From assembly GCA_028286165.1 (NCBI GenBank), contig JAPYMU010000031.1, positions 1 to 7,395 of the forward strand: 7,395 nucleotides of DNA. Direction: 5' to 3'. Below the pieces are notes generated by a model. That model was not told where the DNA came from, searched no databases, and was given only the letters and a program-made list of their open reading frames with translations. Shown one piece after another: positions 6,543 through 7,395 of this stretch (the first letter of the stretch is position 1; every line of letters begins with the position of its first letter). Origin of the DNA: Spongiicolonus versatilis (GTDB lineage: Bacteria; Pseudomonadota; Gammaproteobacteria; Arenicellales; Spongiicolonaceae). Position numbers and translations under genes: made by a program.

Positions 6543-6548
6543 TCACCC

Positions 6549-7395
6549 ATGGACGCGGAATGGCGGACGGTTGCGGCAAAAATCGGCGGCGGCGTTATGC
6601 GCTGTCCACTGCCGGCGGCGGACATCGTGCGGGTGGCCGGCGAAGATGCGGCGGCGTTTCTGGACGCGCAACTGATGAACACGCTGCCGGCCGGCGAGGA
6701 CGGCTGCGGCTACAACGGCTACTGCTCGCCCAAAGGCCGGCTGCTGTGCACGCTGACGGTGTGGCGCGCGGCGGGCGCGTTTTTTCTGCTGGCCGACCGC
6801 GGGCTGGGCGCGGATTTTGCCGGGCGGCTGAAAAAATACGTGCTGCGGGCGAAGGTGGCGGTGGCGGCGGGTGATTCCTTTACCTGCACCGGGCTCATCG
6901 GCGGCGAGGGCGGTGAGGTTGCGGCGGCCGGCGCGCGGCTGCTGCGGTTGCCGGGAACTTTGCCGCGTTTTGCCGCCGTCTCAGAAGAGCCGCCTGGCGG
7001 CGGCGCCCTGCAAGCGCGCGAGGTCGGCGAAAACATCTGGGAGGCCGCCCGCATCTTTGCCGGCGCGCCGCGCATTACCCCGGCCACATGCGAAAAATTC
7101 CTCCCCCAGCAGTTGAACATGGAAGAACTGGGCGGCCTCAGTTTCAACAAAGGCTGCTACCCCGGCCAGGAGGTGATTGCGCGCCTGCATTTTCTCGGCA
7201 AGCAAAAAACAAAAATGTTCCGCCGCATCCTCCCGCCGCAACGCGCGCCGCAGCCCGGCGCCGCCGTCACCGACTCCGCCGGCCGGCCTATCGGCAGCGT
7301 GGTCACCGCCGCGCGCCTGCCGGATGGGCGGCTGCTGGTGCAGGCGGTTTTGCCGCTGAGTGATGAGGGCGAAATACAATTTCGCGCCCAAGGTG
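6549..7395 (+). CDS. ygfZ: YgfZ/GcvT-like folate-binding iron-sulfur maintenance protein (3' end outside window)
   Basis: YgfZ is a tetrahydrofolate-dependent protein of the GcvT fold needed for assembly or repair of certain Fe-S enzymes. The open frame gives 282 codons and continues past the window edge; E. coli YgfZ has 326 residues, so most of it is here. The diagnostic motif KGCYPGQE is at residues 201-208, with the conserved Cys203, preceded by LPQQLNMEELGGLSFN and followed by VIARLHFLGKQK. The N-terminal half has RVAGEDAAAFLDAQLMNTL and the SPKGRLL segment (60-66), both typical of the family. The ATG at 6549 fits the N-terminus; the ribosome binding site is missing. It is divergent from sdhC, whose partner SdhB carries three Fe-S clusters. 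The reading frame has no internal stop. Confidence 0.95.
   Translation, partial: MDAEWRTVAAKIGGGVMRCPLPAADIVRVAGEDAAAFLDAQLMNTLPAGEDGCGYNGYCSPKGRLLCTLTVWRAAGAFFLLADRGLGADFAGRLKKYVLRAKVAVAAGDSFTCTGLIGGEGGEVAAAGARLLRLPGTLPRFAAVSEEPPGGGALQAREVGENIWEAARIFAGAPRITPATCEKFLPQQLNMEELGGLSFNKGCYPGQEVIARLHFLGKQKTKMFRRILPPQRAPQPGAAVTDSAGRPIGSVVTAARLPDGRLLVQAVLPLSDEGEIQFRAQG

Noticed and set aside
1..7395. Search for CRISPR arrays, tRNA/rRNA genes, insertion sequences and attachment sites.
   Set aside because: No regularly spaced repeats, no tRNA-like cloverleaf, and no transposase or terminal inverted repeats were found by reading; nearly all bases are within protein genes.

Overview
The window is a compact, GC-rich stretch of bacterial chromosome carrying seven core metabolic genes plus the tail of a foreign-looking DNA methyltransferase gene. 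The set nadB / ygfX (cptA) / sdhE / ygfZ is a neighbourhood typical of Gammaproteobacteria, so the host is most likely a gammaproteobacterium. The succinate dehydrogenase subunits themselves resemble the alphaproteobacterial/mitochondrial-like type (SdhC starting RPLSPHLQIYRP, SdhA with FPTRSHTVAAQGG). This taxonomic inference is from remembered family sequences, not from a search.

Layout. Positions 1-1101 (+) hold the C-terminal part of a putative N6-adenine-type DNA methyltransferase that starts outside the window and is less GC-rich than the rest. Positions 1188-2777 (+) hold a complete nadB (L-aspartate oxidase). Reading on the minus strand from 6486 down to 2767 is one tightly packed operon, sdhC-sdhD-sdhA-sdhB-sdhE-ygfX, with gene junctions of 2 to 12 bases or overlaps. 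Its 3' end runs 11 bases into the 3' end of nadB. Positions 6549 to the right edge (+) hold ygfZ, divergent from sdhC and open at the window end.

How the genes fit together. sdhCDAB encodes respiratory complex II; sdhE encodes the factor that flavinylates SdhA; ygfZ encodes a folate-binding Fe-S maintenance protein, relevant to the three clusters of SdhB; nadB encodes a soluble flavoprotein homologous to SdhA that feeds NAD synthesis. The cluster therefore combines a flavin/Fe-S enzyme with its own assembly factors.

Two points stand out. First, SdhA lacks about 107 residues of its C-terminal helical domain by a clean in-frame loss, while all catalytic residues and the extreme C-terminus remain. 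Second, the three genes at the head of a transcript (nadB, sdhC, ygfZ) all have a TATANT-like -10 hexamer ending only 6-7 bases before the ATG, share the sequence CCCATG, and lack a Shine-Dalgarno sequence. This suggests leaderless transcripts.
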